A DNA stretch of 64,000 nt from Akkermansia muciniphila (GTDB taxonomy: Bacteria; Verrucomicrobiota; Verrucomicrobiia; Limisphaerales; SXTU01): the NCBI GenBank assembly GCA_945874145.1, contig CAMCFN010000003.1, positions 62,001-126,000 on the forward strand, given 5' to 3'. The notes under the pieces are model-generated. The model did not search any database, was not told the DNA's origin, and saw only the letters and a program-made list of their open reading frames with translations. Position numbers and translations under genes: made by a program. This document shows positions 35,007 to 45,400 of this stretch, in pieces. How positions within the stretch are numbered: the first letter of the stretch is position 1; each line of letters begins with the position of its first letter.

Positions 35007-35942
35007 ATGAACAGTGAACCGGGACATTTGCAAACTGGAGGAACCAGGCGCCGCAAGCTGCCGAGTTCCTTCAAGGAGCTCACCCCCACCAAGGCCTTCA
35101 ACCCGCGCACGTTCTTCCGCGAAATGGTGTGGAAGGCTCTGGTCACGCGGCGTGCGGGGGAGCATCAGATGCCCAAGTTCCCCCGGCTGGAGCCCGGCCA
35201 GCTCGCGTTGACCTGGATCGGGCACGCGTCCTTTCTGGTCCAGTTCAACGACCTCAATGTGCTGGTGGACCCGAACTTCGCCAACTGGCTGTTCCTCCTG
35301 AAACGGCTGCGGCGCTCCGGCCTCAAGCTGGCGGACCTTCCGCCCATCGACCTTGTTCTGCTCACGCACGCGCACTTTGACCACTTCCACAAGCCATCCA
35401 TCCGCAAGTTGCCGCATCCGAAGATCGGCGTGATGCCGTGGGGCATGGGCTTGCTGGCCAAGGGACTGGGCTTCAGCCGCATCGTCGAGCTGCAATGGTG
35501 GGAGAGCTTCAGCCACGGGGATTGGAAAGTGACGCTGACGCCCTGCAAGCATTGGGGAGCGCGGACGTTGACGGACCGGCATCGTGGCTACGGCGGCTTC
35601 GTGCTGGAGCATCAGGGGCGCACGGTCTACCACGCCGGCGACAGCGCCTATTTCGATGGGTTCAAGGAGATTGGCACCCGGCTCGCCCCGGAGATCGCGC
35701 TGCTGCCGATTGGCGCTTACTACCCCGAGAGTTTCCGCAACGTCCACATGGGCCCGGATGAGGCCATGCAGGTCTTCCATGACGTAAAGGCCAAGTGGTT
35801 CGTGCCGATGCACTACGGCACGTTCAAGCTGTCCTTCGAGGAGATGGACGAGCCGCCGCGGTGGCTGCGTGATTTGTCGCGGAAGAACGGCACCGCCAAC
35901 CAGGTGCGGATACTGGACGAGGGTGTGCCGGAGGTGTTCTGA
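35007..35942 (+). CDS. MBL-fold hydrolase, NAPE-PLD/UlaG-like
   Basis: A 311-residue metallo-beta-lactamase-fold enzyme without a signal peptide. LTWIGHASFLVQFNDLNVLVDPNF, then LLTHAHFDHFHK near residue 115 (zinc His/Asp set), HWGARTLTDRHRGYGGFVLE, YHAGDSAYFDGF and PMHYGTF are the family elements. The N-terminal RTFFREMVWKAL segment and the HWGAR motif match the NAPE-PLD-like branch, which in bacteria may act on lipids or other phosphodiesters. The substrate is unknown. Confidence 0.88.
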   Translation: MNSEPGHLQTGGTRRRKLPSSFKELTPTKAFNPRTFFREMVWKALVTRRAGEHQMPKFPRLEPGQLALTWIGHASFLVQFNDLNVLVDPNFANWLFLLKRLRRSGLKLADLPPIDLVLLTHAHFDHFHKPSIRKLPHPKIGVMPWGMGLLAKGLGFSRIVELQWWESFSHGDWKVTLTPCKHWGARTLTDRHRGYGGFVLEHQGRTVYHAGDSAYFDGFKEIGTRLAPEIALLPIGAYYPESFRNVHMGPDEAMQVFHDVKAKWFVPMHYGTFKLSFEEMDEPPRWLRDLSRKNGTANQVRILDEGVPEVF

Positions 35943-36036
35943 GGCTCGGGTCCGATCACTCGCCGCCGTTTGGCTCTGGCCCTCGATTACTCCTCTTGCG
36001 CCCCGCGCCCGACATCCCCAACATCCGCCGCTCTGG

Positions 36037-37989
36037 ATGCTTACGCTTTCCGAAATTTCAAAAGGCTTCGGCGGACGCACGCTGTTTAGCGATGTGTCGT
36101 TGCAGGTAAACCGTGGCGACCGTATCGGCCTGGTCGGGCCCAACGGCGCGGGCAAATCCACGCTCTTCTCCCTGATCTTGCAGGAGGACACGCCGGATGA
36201 GGGCGACGTGAACTTCGAGCGGGGCATCACCCTGGGCTTCCTCCCGCAGGAGAGCGCGCCGGCGGGCGACGAGACGGTGGTCGAGCTGGCCACGGCCATC
36301 ACGCCGGATTTCATCGAGTTGAGCCGCAAGCTCAAGGCGTGGGAAACAACGCATCCCGACGACATCGACCCGCATGACGATGTGCATGCGCGCTTCAACG
36401 ACTTGGGCGGCTATCAGGTGGAGTCGCGGGCGAAGAAGATTCTCAAGGGCCTGAGCTTCCGCGACTCGGACTTCGACCGGCCCGCGCGCGAGATGTCCGG
36501 TGGCTGGGTGATGCGGGCACACTTGGCGCGATTGCTCACGCAGGAGCCGGACCTGTTGATTCTGGACGAACCTACGAACCACCTCGACCTCGAGGCGCTG
36601 CTGTGGTTTCAGGACTATCTGAAGGGGTATCCCGGGGCGGTGTTGATGATTTCGCACGACCGCGAGTTCCTCAACCAGCTCGTCGGCAGCATCATCGACA
36701 TCCGCCACGGCAAGCTCACGCGCTATCGCGGCAACTACGAAGAATACCTCGCCCAGCGCGCCGCGAAGGACGCCCAGCAGCTCGCCGCCTACAAGAACCA
36801 GCAGAAGGAAATCGCGCACCTTCAGGAGTTCGCCGACCGCTTCCGGGCCAAGGCCAGCAAGGCCGCGCAGGCGCAATCCAAGCTCAAGCAAATCGAGCGG
36901 ATGGAGAAAATCGAGGCCCCCGTGGCCGATGATGCGACGGTCGGCTTCAGCTTCCCGCAGCCGCAGCGCAGCGGGCTGAAAGTCGTCTCGCTCAAGGGTG
37001 TGGACTTCAGCTACGGCGCGACGCCCGTTTACCGGAACCTGGAATTTCAGGCGGAGCGTGACGAGCGCACCGTGCTCGTCGGCCCGAACGGCGCGGGTAA
37101 ATCCACCTTACTCAAGCTGCTCGCCGACGTGCTCAAGCCGCAGGCCGGCGAGCGCAACCTCGGTCACAACGTCCAGTCCGGTTACTTCTCGCAGTATCGC
37201 ACCGAGACGCTCGACATGTCGCGCACGGTGCTGGACGAGGCGTCCGACACGCCGCAGCGCGTGACTGAGCAATACATCCGCACCGTGCTCGGCAGCTTCC
37301 TCTTCCGGGGCGACGATGTGTTCAAGAAAGTCTCCGTCCTGAGCGGCGGTGAGAAAAGCCGCCTCGCACTGGTGAAGCTGCTGCTGAACCCGCCGAACCT
37401 CCTGCTAATGGACGAGCCGACCACGCACCTCGACATGGCGAGCATCGACGCACTCGTCAGCGCGCTGAAAGCCTACACTGGCACGCTCATCTTCATCAGC
37501 CACGACGTGTATTTCATCCGCGCGCTGGCGAACAAGGTTCTCCACGTCAACGCTGGTGTCCTCACGCCCTACGCGGGCGATTACCAGTATTACTTGGACA
37601 AGACCAAGTCCTCCTCCGCCCGCGTCGCCTTGACCGCCGGCCTAAGCGATGCCCGGCCCGCGCAACGTGAGGCAGCCCGGAGCGCCCCCATTCCCGGCAT
37701 GGACCGCAAAGAGCAGAAACGCCTTGAAGCCACCAGTCGGCAAGCCCGCTCGAATGCGCGCAAGACCCAGCAGGACTTGGTCACTCGTCTCGAACAGCGC
37801 ATCGCCCAGTGTGAGACCCGGCAGGCCGATTTGGCCGTTGAACTGGAGAAGCCGGAGACCTACGCGAAAGCCGGCGCGGCTATGCACCTAAACCGGGAGC
37901 TGATGGGCGTGCAGCACGAACTCGATTCGCTCAACGCGGAATGGGAGGCTGCGGCGGAGAAGTTGTCAGGCATGGACCCGGCGGGGTGA
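36037..37989 (+). CDS. ABC-F family ATP-binding protein
   Basis: A 650-residue soluble protein with two ABC modules and no membrane helices. Both carry Walker A (GPNGAGKST, residues about 34 and 355), signature LSGGEKSR in the second and MSGGWVMRAHLARLL in the first, and Walker B (LLILDEPTNHLD; LLLMDEPTTHLD). An ABC-F linker with charged helices joins them. The C-terminal 100 residues form a coiled coil (RLEQRIAQCETRQADLAVEL). ABC-F proteins act on the ribosome. This one looks like the Uup/YheS group. ATG 36037 is used; upstream frame is unrelated. Confidence 0.93.
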   Translation: MLTLSEISKGFGGRTLFSDVSLQVNRGDRIGLVGPNGAGKSTLFSLILQEDTPDEGDVNFERGITLGFLPQESAPAGDETVVELATAITPDFIELSRKLKAWETTHPDDIDPHDDVHARFNDLGGYQVESRAKKILKGLSFRDSDFDRPAREMSGGWVMRAHLARLLTQEPDLLILDEPTNHLDLEALLWFQDYLKGYPGAVLMISHDREFLNQLVGSIIDIRHGKLTRYRGNYEEYLAQRAAKDAQQLAAYKNQQKEIAHLQEFADRFRAKASKAAQAQSKLKQIERMEKIEAPVADDATVGFSFPQPQRSGLKVVSLKGVDFSYGATPVYRNLEFQAERDERTVLVGPNGAGKSTLLKLLADVLKPQAGERNLGHNVQSGYFSQYRTETLDMSRTVLDEASDTPQRVTEQYIRTVLGSFLFRGDDVFKKVSVLSGGEKSRLALVKLLLNPPNLLLMDEPTTHLDMASIDALVSALKAYTGTLIFISHDVYFIRALANKVLHVNAGVLTPYAGDYQYYLDKTKSSSARVALTAGLSDARPAQREAARSAPIPGMDRKEQKRLEATSRQARSNARKTQQDLVTRLEQRIAQCETRQADLAVELEKPETYAKAGAAMHLNRELMGVQHELDSLNAEWEAAAEKLSGMDPAG

Positions 37990-38073
37990 ATCGGTGGCTA
38001 GCAGGCCAGTGAGTTGTTCGCATCACGACGGGCGGACGCCATTTGAACTGTGCCGGCAGAGCGGAGTGCAAGT

Positions 38074-38170
38074 GGAGCGCGGCGTTCACGCCGCAGCAGG
38101 TTGGAGTGGAAAAGTGCGTGCGGAGCAGCGTTGACCTACGCACGTTTCTGCGGCCTGAAGGCCGCGCTCC
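38074..38170. repeat. Dispersed inverted repeat (GGAGCGCGGCGTTCACGCCG arm)
   Basis: The 23-base arms (38074-38096 and 38148-38170) pair with three mismatches. A smaller hairpin GTGCGT...ACGCAC sits in the loop. It lies between the ABC-F stop and the sulfatase stop. Confidence 0.85.
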
Positions 38171-38200
38171 TCGCCCTTGGTTTGTGTTCGGCGTTCGGGC

Positions 38201-39949
38201 TTATTGCTTCTTCTTCCCCTTCTTCGCCGGGGCATCCGACGGCGCTTCGCCATACTGCGGCGTGTGTGGCCAGGGAATGGCGTTGGCGCGTTTGGCCCAG
38301 GCCTCCCATTTCGCGACGAGTTCCTTGAGCTTCCCCGGTTCCGCGCTGGCGAGGTCGCGGGTCTCGGTGCGGTCGGCGAGCATGTCGTAAAGCTCCCATT
38401 TTCCGCCGGGGCCTTTGGCGACGAGCTTCCACTGGCCTTCGCGGGCGGCGCGGTTGCCTTCGTGTTCCCAGAAGATGGGTTCGGTGCGCGGGAGCGGCTG
38501 GTTCACGAAGGCGGAACGGAGGCTGACGCCTTGCATCGCGGTGATTTGCTCGCCGTTCAAGTCGGCGGGATACTTCGCGCCGGCGATATCCACGGCGGTG
38601 GCCATCAGGTCAATCAAGTGTCCGGGCTGCGGACGCAGTTCACCGCGCGCGGCAATCCCCTTGGGCCAGTGCGCGACCAGCGGCGTGCTGATGCCGCCCT
38701 CGTGGACCCAGTGCTTGTATTCGCGGAAGGGCGTGTTGCTCACGTTGGCCCACTCGCGTCCGTAGCCGATGTAAGTGTCCGCCGGGCCGGGCATCACGCC
38801 GTAGCCCTGGCGCACGGGGAAGCCGTCGCGGGTCTGCTTGGGCGTGCTGCCGTGCTGGAGGTCAGTCGGGGCCATCGGCGGAAGGGAAGGCTTGTCCGCG
38901 CGGACGGAAAAGTTTGTGCCGCGGCCCATCGGCTCGGCACAGCCGCCGTTGTCCTGAAGGAAGCAGATGAGCGTGTTCTCGAACTGCCCGCGCTCCTTCA
39001 GCTCGGCGACGATGCGTCCGATGCCTTGGTCCATGCAGTCAATCATCGCGGCATACACCTCCATGCAGCGCGCCTCGAAGGCCTTGTTCCGCACGCCGTC
39101 CCACGCTGTGGACGCGGGCGTGAGTTCCCACTTCGCGTCCACGAGGCCGAGCTGTTTGGCCTTCGCCCAGCGCGCGGCGCGGATGGGTTCGTAGCCGGCG
39201 TCGTAGCGGCCCTTGTATTTGGCAATGTCGCTTTCCCGCGCGTGCATCGGCCAATGCGCGGCGGTGTAGGCGACGTAGAGGAAGAAGGGCTTGTCCGCCG
39301 CCTGCTGCGCGTGGTCGCGGATGAAACGGACGGCGTGGTCGCTGATGGCGTCCGTGTAAAAATAAGTTTCCTTCGGCTGATACTCGGCGTCGCTGACGCA
39401 GGTGACGATGGCGTTGTCGCGCACGAGTGAGCTGGGATCCCAGAAGCTGCCCGCGCCGTGGATGGTGCCATAGAAGCGGTCGAAACCGCGCTGAAGCGGC
39501 CAGTTGTGGCGTGGCGGCTGGGAGTTGTCCTTGGGAATGGGCGTAACGTGCCACTTGCCGACGGCGTAAGCGCGGTAGCCAGCGGGCTTCACGGCTTGCG
39601 CGATGGTGATGCAGTTTTTGTTCAGCTCGTTCTGGTAGCCCGGCCCGCCCTTCTTGCTGTCCACCATGTGACCGACGCCGGCTTGGTGCGGGTAAAGGCC
39701 GGTGAGTAGCGAGGCGCGCGTGGGGCAGCAGCGCGCGGTGTTGTAAAACTGCGTGAAGCGCAGCCCGCCCGCCGCCAGCGCGTCGAGATTTGGCGTGGTA
39801 ATCTCGCCGCCGTAGCACCCGATGTCCGAGAAGCCCATGTCATCGGAGAGGATGTAGATGATGTTCGGCTTCGCGGTGGCGGGGAATGTCCACATCCCCA
39901 ATCCCAAGCTCCAAAGAAGCAGCAGGCTCCAGATTCTGACCTTGGCCAT
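38201..39949 (-). CDS. Secreted arylsulfatase-family sulfatase
   Basis: A 582-residue type I sulfatase with a signal peptide (MAKVRIWSLLLLWSLGLG, cleavage near TAKP). IIYILSDDMGFSDIGCYGG holds the Asp-Asp metal ligands. CCPTRASLLTGLYPHQAG near residue 73 is the C-x-P-x-R-type site whose second Cys is converted to formylglycine. GKWHVTP, FLQDNGGCAEPMG and a Lys-rich tail (KKGKKKQ) follow. Sulfatases of this kind remove sulfate esters from algal or animal glycans outside the cell. ATG 39949 is the true start; the frame runs upstream to 40639 through unrelated sequence. No FGE gene is in the window. Confidence 0.95.
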   Translation of the reverse strand: MAKVRIWSLLLLWSLGLGMWTFPATAKPNIIYILSDDMGFSDIGCYGGEITTPNLDALAAGGLRFTQFYNTARCCPTRASLLTGLYPHQAGVGHMVDSKKGGPGYQNELNKNCITIAQAVKPAGYRAYAVGKWHVTPIPKDNSQPPRHNWPLQRGFDRFYGTIHGAGSFWDPSSLVRDNAIVTCVSDAEYQPKETYFYTDAISDHAVRFIRDHAQQAADKPFFLYVAYTAAHWPMHARESDIAKYKGRYDAGYEPIRAARWAKAKQLGLVDAKWELTPASTAWDGVRNKAFEARCMEVYAAMIDCMDQGIGRIVAELKERGQFENTLICFLQDNGGCAEPMGRGTNFSVRADKPSLPPMAPTDLQHGSTPKQTRDGFPVRQGYGVMPGPADTYIGYGREWANVSNTPFREYKHWVHEGGISTPLVAHWPKGIAARGELRPQPGHLIDLMATAVDIAGAKYPADLNGEQITAMQGVSLRSAFVNQPLPRTEPIFWEHEGNRAAREGQWKLVAKGPGGKWELYDMLADRTETRDLASAEPGKLKELVAKWEAWAKRANAIPWPHTPQYGEAPSDAPAKKGKKKQ

Positions 39950-39968
39950 GCGTGCGGGAGGGGCGAAA

Positions 39969-40072
39969 GGAGCGCAGGCTTCAGCCCGCCTCAACGTGGG
40001 CAGTTCGAGGGCGTTACTGCTTTCGAGCATGCTGCCAGTTCGGAAGGTGAAGCGGTCTGAAGGCCGCGTTCC
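39969..40072. repeat. Dispersed inverted repeat upstream of the sulfatase
   Basis: GGAGCGCAGGCTTCAGCCCG starts the left arm and GGTCTGAAGGCCGCGTTCC ends the right arm. The arms pair over about 27 bases with six mismatches. It lies 20 bases from the sulfatase start codon. Confidence 0.8.
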
Positions 40073-40243
40073 GGGCGAGCAGCGGCAGCGTTCATTTGGG
40101 GTAGGGAGATTTTGCATGGCTTTGTGGACGGCGAGTGTGCCAGCGGGGTTTCGGACGTGCCACATTCTCCTTTCCAAGCCGCCCTGAAACTTCATTCTCC
40201 GCCGAACTTTCCGCCAAGGCCCTTGAGCCGGCGGGCCATTGCC

Positions 40244-42310
40244 ATGCTGCCATTTGCGCTGACGATTTTCACCGGGGCCTTCCTGCTCTTCTTGGTTCAA
40301 CCCCTGATTGGCAAATACATACTCCCGTGGTTCGGCGGCACGCCGGGCGTGTGGACGACGTGCATGCTCTTCTTCCAAATGGTGCTGCTGGCGGGCTACG
40401 CCTACGCGCACTTCACCTCCCGGTGGCTCAAGCCACGCCAGCAAGCCCTGCTGCATCTGGTGCTGCTGGGGACGGCGGTCGCCATGCTGCCCATCACCCC
40501 GTCGGACGCATGGAAGCCGCAGTCCGTGGACTCGCCCATCGGGCACATCCTGCTGCTGTTGGGTGCCAGCATCGGCCTGCCTTACTTCGTGCTCTCGACG
40601 ACCGGACCTTTGATGCAGGCGTGGTTTGCGCGCCTGCACCCGGACCGGTCGCCCTACCGGCTTTACGCCCTGTCGAACATTGGTTCGCTGCTCGCGTTGC
40701 TGGGATTTCCCTTTCTGTTCGAGCCCGTGCTGGCGAGAAAAGTGCAGGCAGAATACTGGGGTTGGGGGCTGGTGGCTTACGTGGTTTCGGCGGCGTGGTG
40801 TGCGTGGTTGCTCTGGAAGCGCGGGGTAGCTGATGAAATTCCTGCGCCTGGGAGCACGAACGCCGAGGAGGAGCCGGTGGAAGTCCCCTCGTTGCGGCGA
40901 AAGTTTCTGTGGCTCGCACTGCCCGCGTGCGCGTCGGCGCTGCTGCTGGCTACCACCAACAAGTTGTGCCAGGACGTGGCGGTGATTCCGTTCCTGTGGG
41001 TGCTGCCGCTAAGCCTGTATTTGCTCACGTTCATCCTTTGCTTCGATGCGCAGCGGTGGTATTGGCGACCGCTCTTCCTGCCGGCAATGCTGGGTTGTTT
41101 CGGCTGGCTGATCTACGTGCTGGCCAAAATCAACTCCATCGGCATCGGCTGGCAGGTGTCGGCGTTCTGCCTGACGCTGTTCGTCGCCTGCATGGTGTGT
41201 CATGGCGAGCTATATGCCCTGAAGCCGCACCCGCGCTGGCTGACGGGCTTTTATCTGATGATTTCACTGGGTGGTGCCGTGGGCGGTTTCCTCGTGGCGG
41301 TCGTCGCCCCGCACGTCTTCACCACCTACGCGGAACTGGCGTGGTCGTGCGGGGCCTGCGCGGTCCTGGTGTGGCTCGTTTGCCTGCCAAACTGGCGCGC
41401 GCCCGGCTTCCAATGGTGGCGCTTTCACGCGTGGCTGGCTGGTTCCCTGCCTGCGCTGGCCGTCTGTCTGGCGTTCTACATCCAGAGTCACGAGCGCGAC
41501 AACCTCGTTGAGGCCAGCCGTAATTTCTACGGGGCCATGTCCGTGCTGGATTACAACGAAGAGACTCCCGGCTCGCGCTACCTACTGCTTCAGCATGGGC
41601 GCATCACGCACGGCTTTCAACTCACCGACCCCGAGCAACGCCGGCGCATCACGACTTACTACGGCGAGAAGAGCGGCGTGGCCTTGGCTATTCTGAATTT
41701 TCCCCGGAAGGAAAAGCGCATCGGCGTGGTGGGCTTGGGCACGGGCACGCTGGCCGCCTTTGGCCAGAAGGGAGATTACGTGCGCATCTACGAGATCAAC
41801 ACCGAGGTCAAACGCCTCGCAACGTCGCGCTTCACCTTCGTCAACGACACGATCACCAACGGGGCCAAAGTGGACATCATCATGGGCGACGCCCGGCTCT
41901 CCATGGAACGCGAGGAACCGCAGAAGCTGGATGTGCTCGCGCTCGATGCGTTCAGCAGCGACGCGATTCCCGTGCATCTGCTGACCAAGGAAGCCGTGCA
42001 GATCTACCAAAAGCATCTGGCTCCCGACGGCGTGCTGGCCGTGCATATCTCCAATCGTTATCTGGACCTGGAGCCGGTGGTGGCGAACCTCGCCAAGGAA
42101 TTCGGTTACTCCATGGTGACCGTGGAAGACAGCAACACCGCCGAGGAATGGTGGATCTACACCTCCACCTGGGTTCTGCTGTCCAAGAACACTACCCTGA
42201 TTGACGCCATCACCAGCCTGTCCCCTGCCGAGACTAAAGAGAAAAGCCACAAGCTGGTCCCGCTCTGGACCGACGACTACGCCAGCCTGCTGCCGATCAT
42301 GAGCTGGTGA
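40244..42310 (+). CDS. Membrane-fused spermidine-synthase-like protein
   Basis: A 688-residue protein. Residues about 1-430 hold around ten membrane helices (LPFALTIFTGAFLLFLVQPL, LLLGASIGLPYFVLSTTGPL). Residues about 470-670 form a Rossmann domain of the spermidine synthase type: IGVVGLGTGTLAAFG, VRIYEINTEV, VDIIMGDARLSM and LALDAFSSDAIPVHLLT. This fused MFS-like/SpeE-like architecture is common in PVC and Acidobacteria, where the substrate is unknown. Polyamine synthesis itself is unlikely. ATG 40244 begins the first helix; the frame upstream to 40112 lacks coding character. Confidence 0.88.
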   Translation: MLPFALTIFTGAFLLFLVQPLIGKYILPWFGGTPGVWTTCMLFFQMVLLAGYAYAHFTSRWLKPRQQALLHLVLLGTAVAMLPITPSDAWKPQSVDSPIGHILLLLGASIGLPYFVLSTTGPLMQAWFARLHPDRSPYRLYALSNIGSLLALLGFPFLFEPVLARKVQAEYWGWGLVAYVVSAAWCAWLLWKRGVADEIPAPGSTNAEEEPVEVPSLRRKFLWLALPACASALLLATTNKLCQDVAVIPFLWVLPLSLYLLTFILCFDAQRWYWRPLFLPAMLGCFGWLIYVLAKINSIGIGWQVSAFCLTLFVACMVCHGELYALKPHPRWLTGFYLMISLGGAVGGFLVAVVAPHVFTTYAELAWSCGACAVLVWLVCLPNWRAPGFQWWRFHAWLAGSLPALAVCLAFYIQSHERDNLVEASRNFYGAMSVLDYNEETPGSRYLLLQHGRITHGFQLTDPEQRRRITTYYGEKSGVALAILNFPRKEKRIGVVGLGTGTLAAFGQKGDYVRIYEINTEVKRLATSRFTFVNDTITNGAKVDIIMGDARLSMEREEPQKLDVLALDAFSSDAIPVHLLTKEAVQIYQKHLAPDGVLAVHISNRYLDLEPVVANLAKEFGYSMVTVEDSNTAEEWWIYTSTWVLLSKNTTLIDAITSLSPAETKEKSHKLVPLWTDDYASLLPIMSW

Positions 42311-42342
42311 AGGGCTGGGCTTGTCCCGGTTCGTTCGCGCAT

Positions 42343-42382
42343 TGCTGTGGCCGGCCTCCGGCACCGCCGCGCTACGTTACAG
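42343..42382. repeat. Short palindromic repeat after the spermidine-synthase-like gene
   Basis: GCCGGCCTCCGGC is a palindrome and is followed by CGCTACGTTACAG, close to the element at 18492-18531. Confidence 0.5.
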
Positions 42383-42473
42383 CCGTAACTCTCCGTTCTC
42401 AGCGTGCCGCTCGACCCGTAGCAGCACAGCGAGCTGATTGGGCCGGTTCCGACCTCATGGACATCACTTCCAG

Positions 42474-45400
42474 CTAAGCTTGCCGCTGCGGCTGCAACAA
42501 CTCCGTCCGACCCAGCGCAAGGAAGTGCAGCCATGTCCGGGTGACCTTCTTCCCGTAAATCCGTTCCAGCGCCTCCGTGTAGAGCGACAACTGCGGTCCG
42601 TATTCCCGCACCTTCGTCGGCAATTCAGCCTCATCGAAGTGGTCCGTCTTGTAGTCCAGTAGCCAAATCTCGTGTTCACCGAACACCACCAAGTCTGCAA
42701 CCCCCTGCACGATGACGAACTCGGCTTCGTTTTGCCGCGTTCCGTGCTCCGTGTCCCGCGTTTGCATCAGCCCCATCGCCTCCAGTTCCCGCACCGTGAA
42801 GCGCGCGGTGAACGGCACTTCCCGCTGCACGCGGCTGTCTTGCGCCTGCGTGCGCACCTGCCGGCCGACGGGCGAATCCCAAAACCTCAGCAGCGCCTCG
42901 AAGTCCAAGGCCGCCATGTCGCGCTCGGTCAGAAAACCTGCGGCCACCAGTCGCGCGGCTTCATTCCGCAAGTCCAGCTCCGTCGCCGTGCGCGCGAAGT
43001 CCACGCACTGAAGAAAAGTGTGGTGTGCCACGCCCAGTTGCGCGGCGGATAGCTCGCCGCGCTTGCGCCGGGTTTCTGCCCTGCTCGTACGGAACCATTG
43101 CGTCGCCTCCTCGTCCGCCTCCGCTGCGCGCCGCCGCAGGAGGGTGACGGAGGTCTTGGCCGGTTCGTGCGTCGCCGCTTCATGTGCGTAAGCCTGAGTC
43201 AACTTCGCGCGGAGGCGTGCGACCGCCGCCGCTGCTCCCTCGCCCCCATCGGGTGTGAGGGCCGGGGTGAGGGGGCTGGCATCGTCGCGAATGAAGTGCG
43301 CTTCGCCCGACGAGGCTAACAGCTCATCCGACTGCCCAGACGGCGCGCTGAGGACCGCGCGCCCTCTCTGCGCCAGCCGTGCATCGTCCACCGCGTAGAA
43401 ATCCCAACGCAACAAATCGCTCCGACCAGCCGAGTCGCTTTGCCAGTCGTCGTCAAGCGTCACCGAGGGCAGCCACAGGCGCAGCCAATTCAACGGACAC
43501 CGCGCCTTGAGCAACGCGAGGTCACTCAACTCCGCCGCCGGGCCGCGCCATTTCACCGCCACTTCCTTGCCCGCATCCGTCCCGACGAGCAGCAGCGTGT
43601 CACGCGCGCGGGTGAGCGCCACGTAGAGCAGGCGCAACTCCTCGCCCAGCAGCTCGCGTCGACCGCGTCGGCGCGCGAGCCAGTGCGGCAGGCTCGCGTA
43701 GCGCCGCTCGCGACCGGGTGGCGACACCATCGGGCAGAGGCCGAACTGCTCGTCGATCAGGATGTCCCCGCGCAGGTCGCGCTCGTTAAACATCGTGCCC
43801 AAGCCCGCCACCACGACGACCGGGAATTCTAGCCCTTTGCTTTGGTGGATGCTCATCAAGCGCACCGCATTGTCCGTCGGCGCGGGCGCGGGGCCGTGGT
43901 CCAGCTCCTCCTCCTCCTGCGCGGCGATGAACTGGAGGAAGCGGTGCAAGCCCTGCCGCTGATACGGGTCAAATTGCCGTGCGAGGTCGAGCAGGCGGCG
44001 GACATTCGCCACGCGCTCCGTTCCACGCGGTTCGGCCAGCAACAGCGATTCGTAATGCGTCTCCGCCAACGCGCGTTCGAGGCAGTCGGTGAGCGAGCCG
44101 AGGCGGAGGCGCTTGCGCCAAACGGCGAAGCGAGCGAGGAACGCGCGGGCTTTGGCGAACGCGGAATGAGCAGCGGACGGCTCGCCAGCCGCGCCGAACT
44201 TCGTCAGCGCGTCCCAGAAAAGCCGCTCTTCGTTATGCGCGCGGATGGCAACGAGTTCCTCCAGCGACATCGCCACCAGCGGCGAGCGCATCACGGCCAG
44301 CAAGGGCAGGTCTTGCAGCGGGTTGTCCAACAGGCGGAGCAGGTTCAGCAAGTCGCTGACTTCCAGCGCCTCATAGAAGCCGCCGCGTTCCGCGTGCAAC
44401 GGCACCCCGGCGCGGTGAAACTCCTGTGCGAAGCTCTCCACTCGCGAGCCGGGCGAGCGCATCAGCACCACCATGTCGCGCCACTCGACGGGGCGTGCCG
44501 CTTTCGCTTCCTCGTCCCAAACCTCGTGGCTGCTGGTGTGCAACTGGCAAAGTCGGAGCGCCACGCAGCGTGCTTCGCGCTCGACGGCGAGTAGGTCGAG
44601 CGCGTCGGTTGCGGCGTCGCGGTCTTCGGACGGCTCGTCAGCGTCCTTGGTAAGAACGTGCAACTCGACGCGAGCGGCCCCCTTGTCACGGCCCTCTCCC
44701 CCTGTGAGGGCGAGGGCGGGGAGGCTGCGGAGCAGCGCTCGGCCTTCGGAGTTGCCAAACTGCAGCTTCGCCTCCTTATCGTAAGCCACGCCACCGATGG
44801 ACTCGCGCATGAGCGCATGGAACAACGGGTTCACGAAGTTCAGGATGGCCTCGCGGCTGCGGAAGTTTTCCGAGAGAGCGATGACGCCTGAAGCGCCGGT
44901 CTCTGCCCCGGCGCGTTGATCCCGACTGGAAGACAAGGCCGGGTCGGAGGCCGGCGCTCCACGACGCCATGCCTTCGCGTAGCCGGCGAAGATGTGTGGG
45001 TTCGCGAGGCGGAAGCGGTAGATGCTTTGCTTGAGGTCGCCGACGAGGAAGCGGTTAGCTGCCGCGCCATCACCGCTGAGGGCGCGAAGGATGGCGTCCT
45101 GCGCGGCGTTGATGTCCTGATATTCGTCCACGCAGACGTGCGTGAACTGCGTGCGGCACTGGCGGGCGACGCCGGTCGCGCCATCGCGCAGCAGCCGCAG
45201 CGCGAACTGTTCGAGGTCCGCGAAGTCCAGCCCGCCGAGCTGGCGCTTGGCCTCACCGAAGCGCGTGGTGAACTGCTGCGTGAGTTCGACCAGCGCGGCC
45301 ATTTCGTGACGGCACCAGTCCCAATCCTCGGCTAGCGCGGTGGCGGAGCCGTCCTCGCCGACGAGGGAGAGAAAGAACTCCGCTTCTCCAAAGAATTTAG

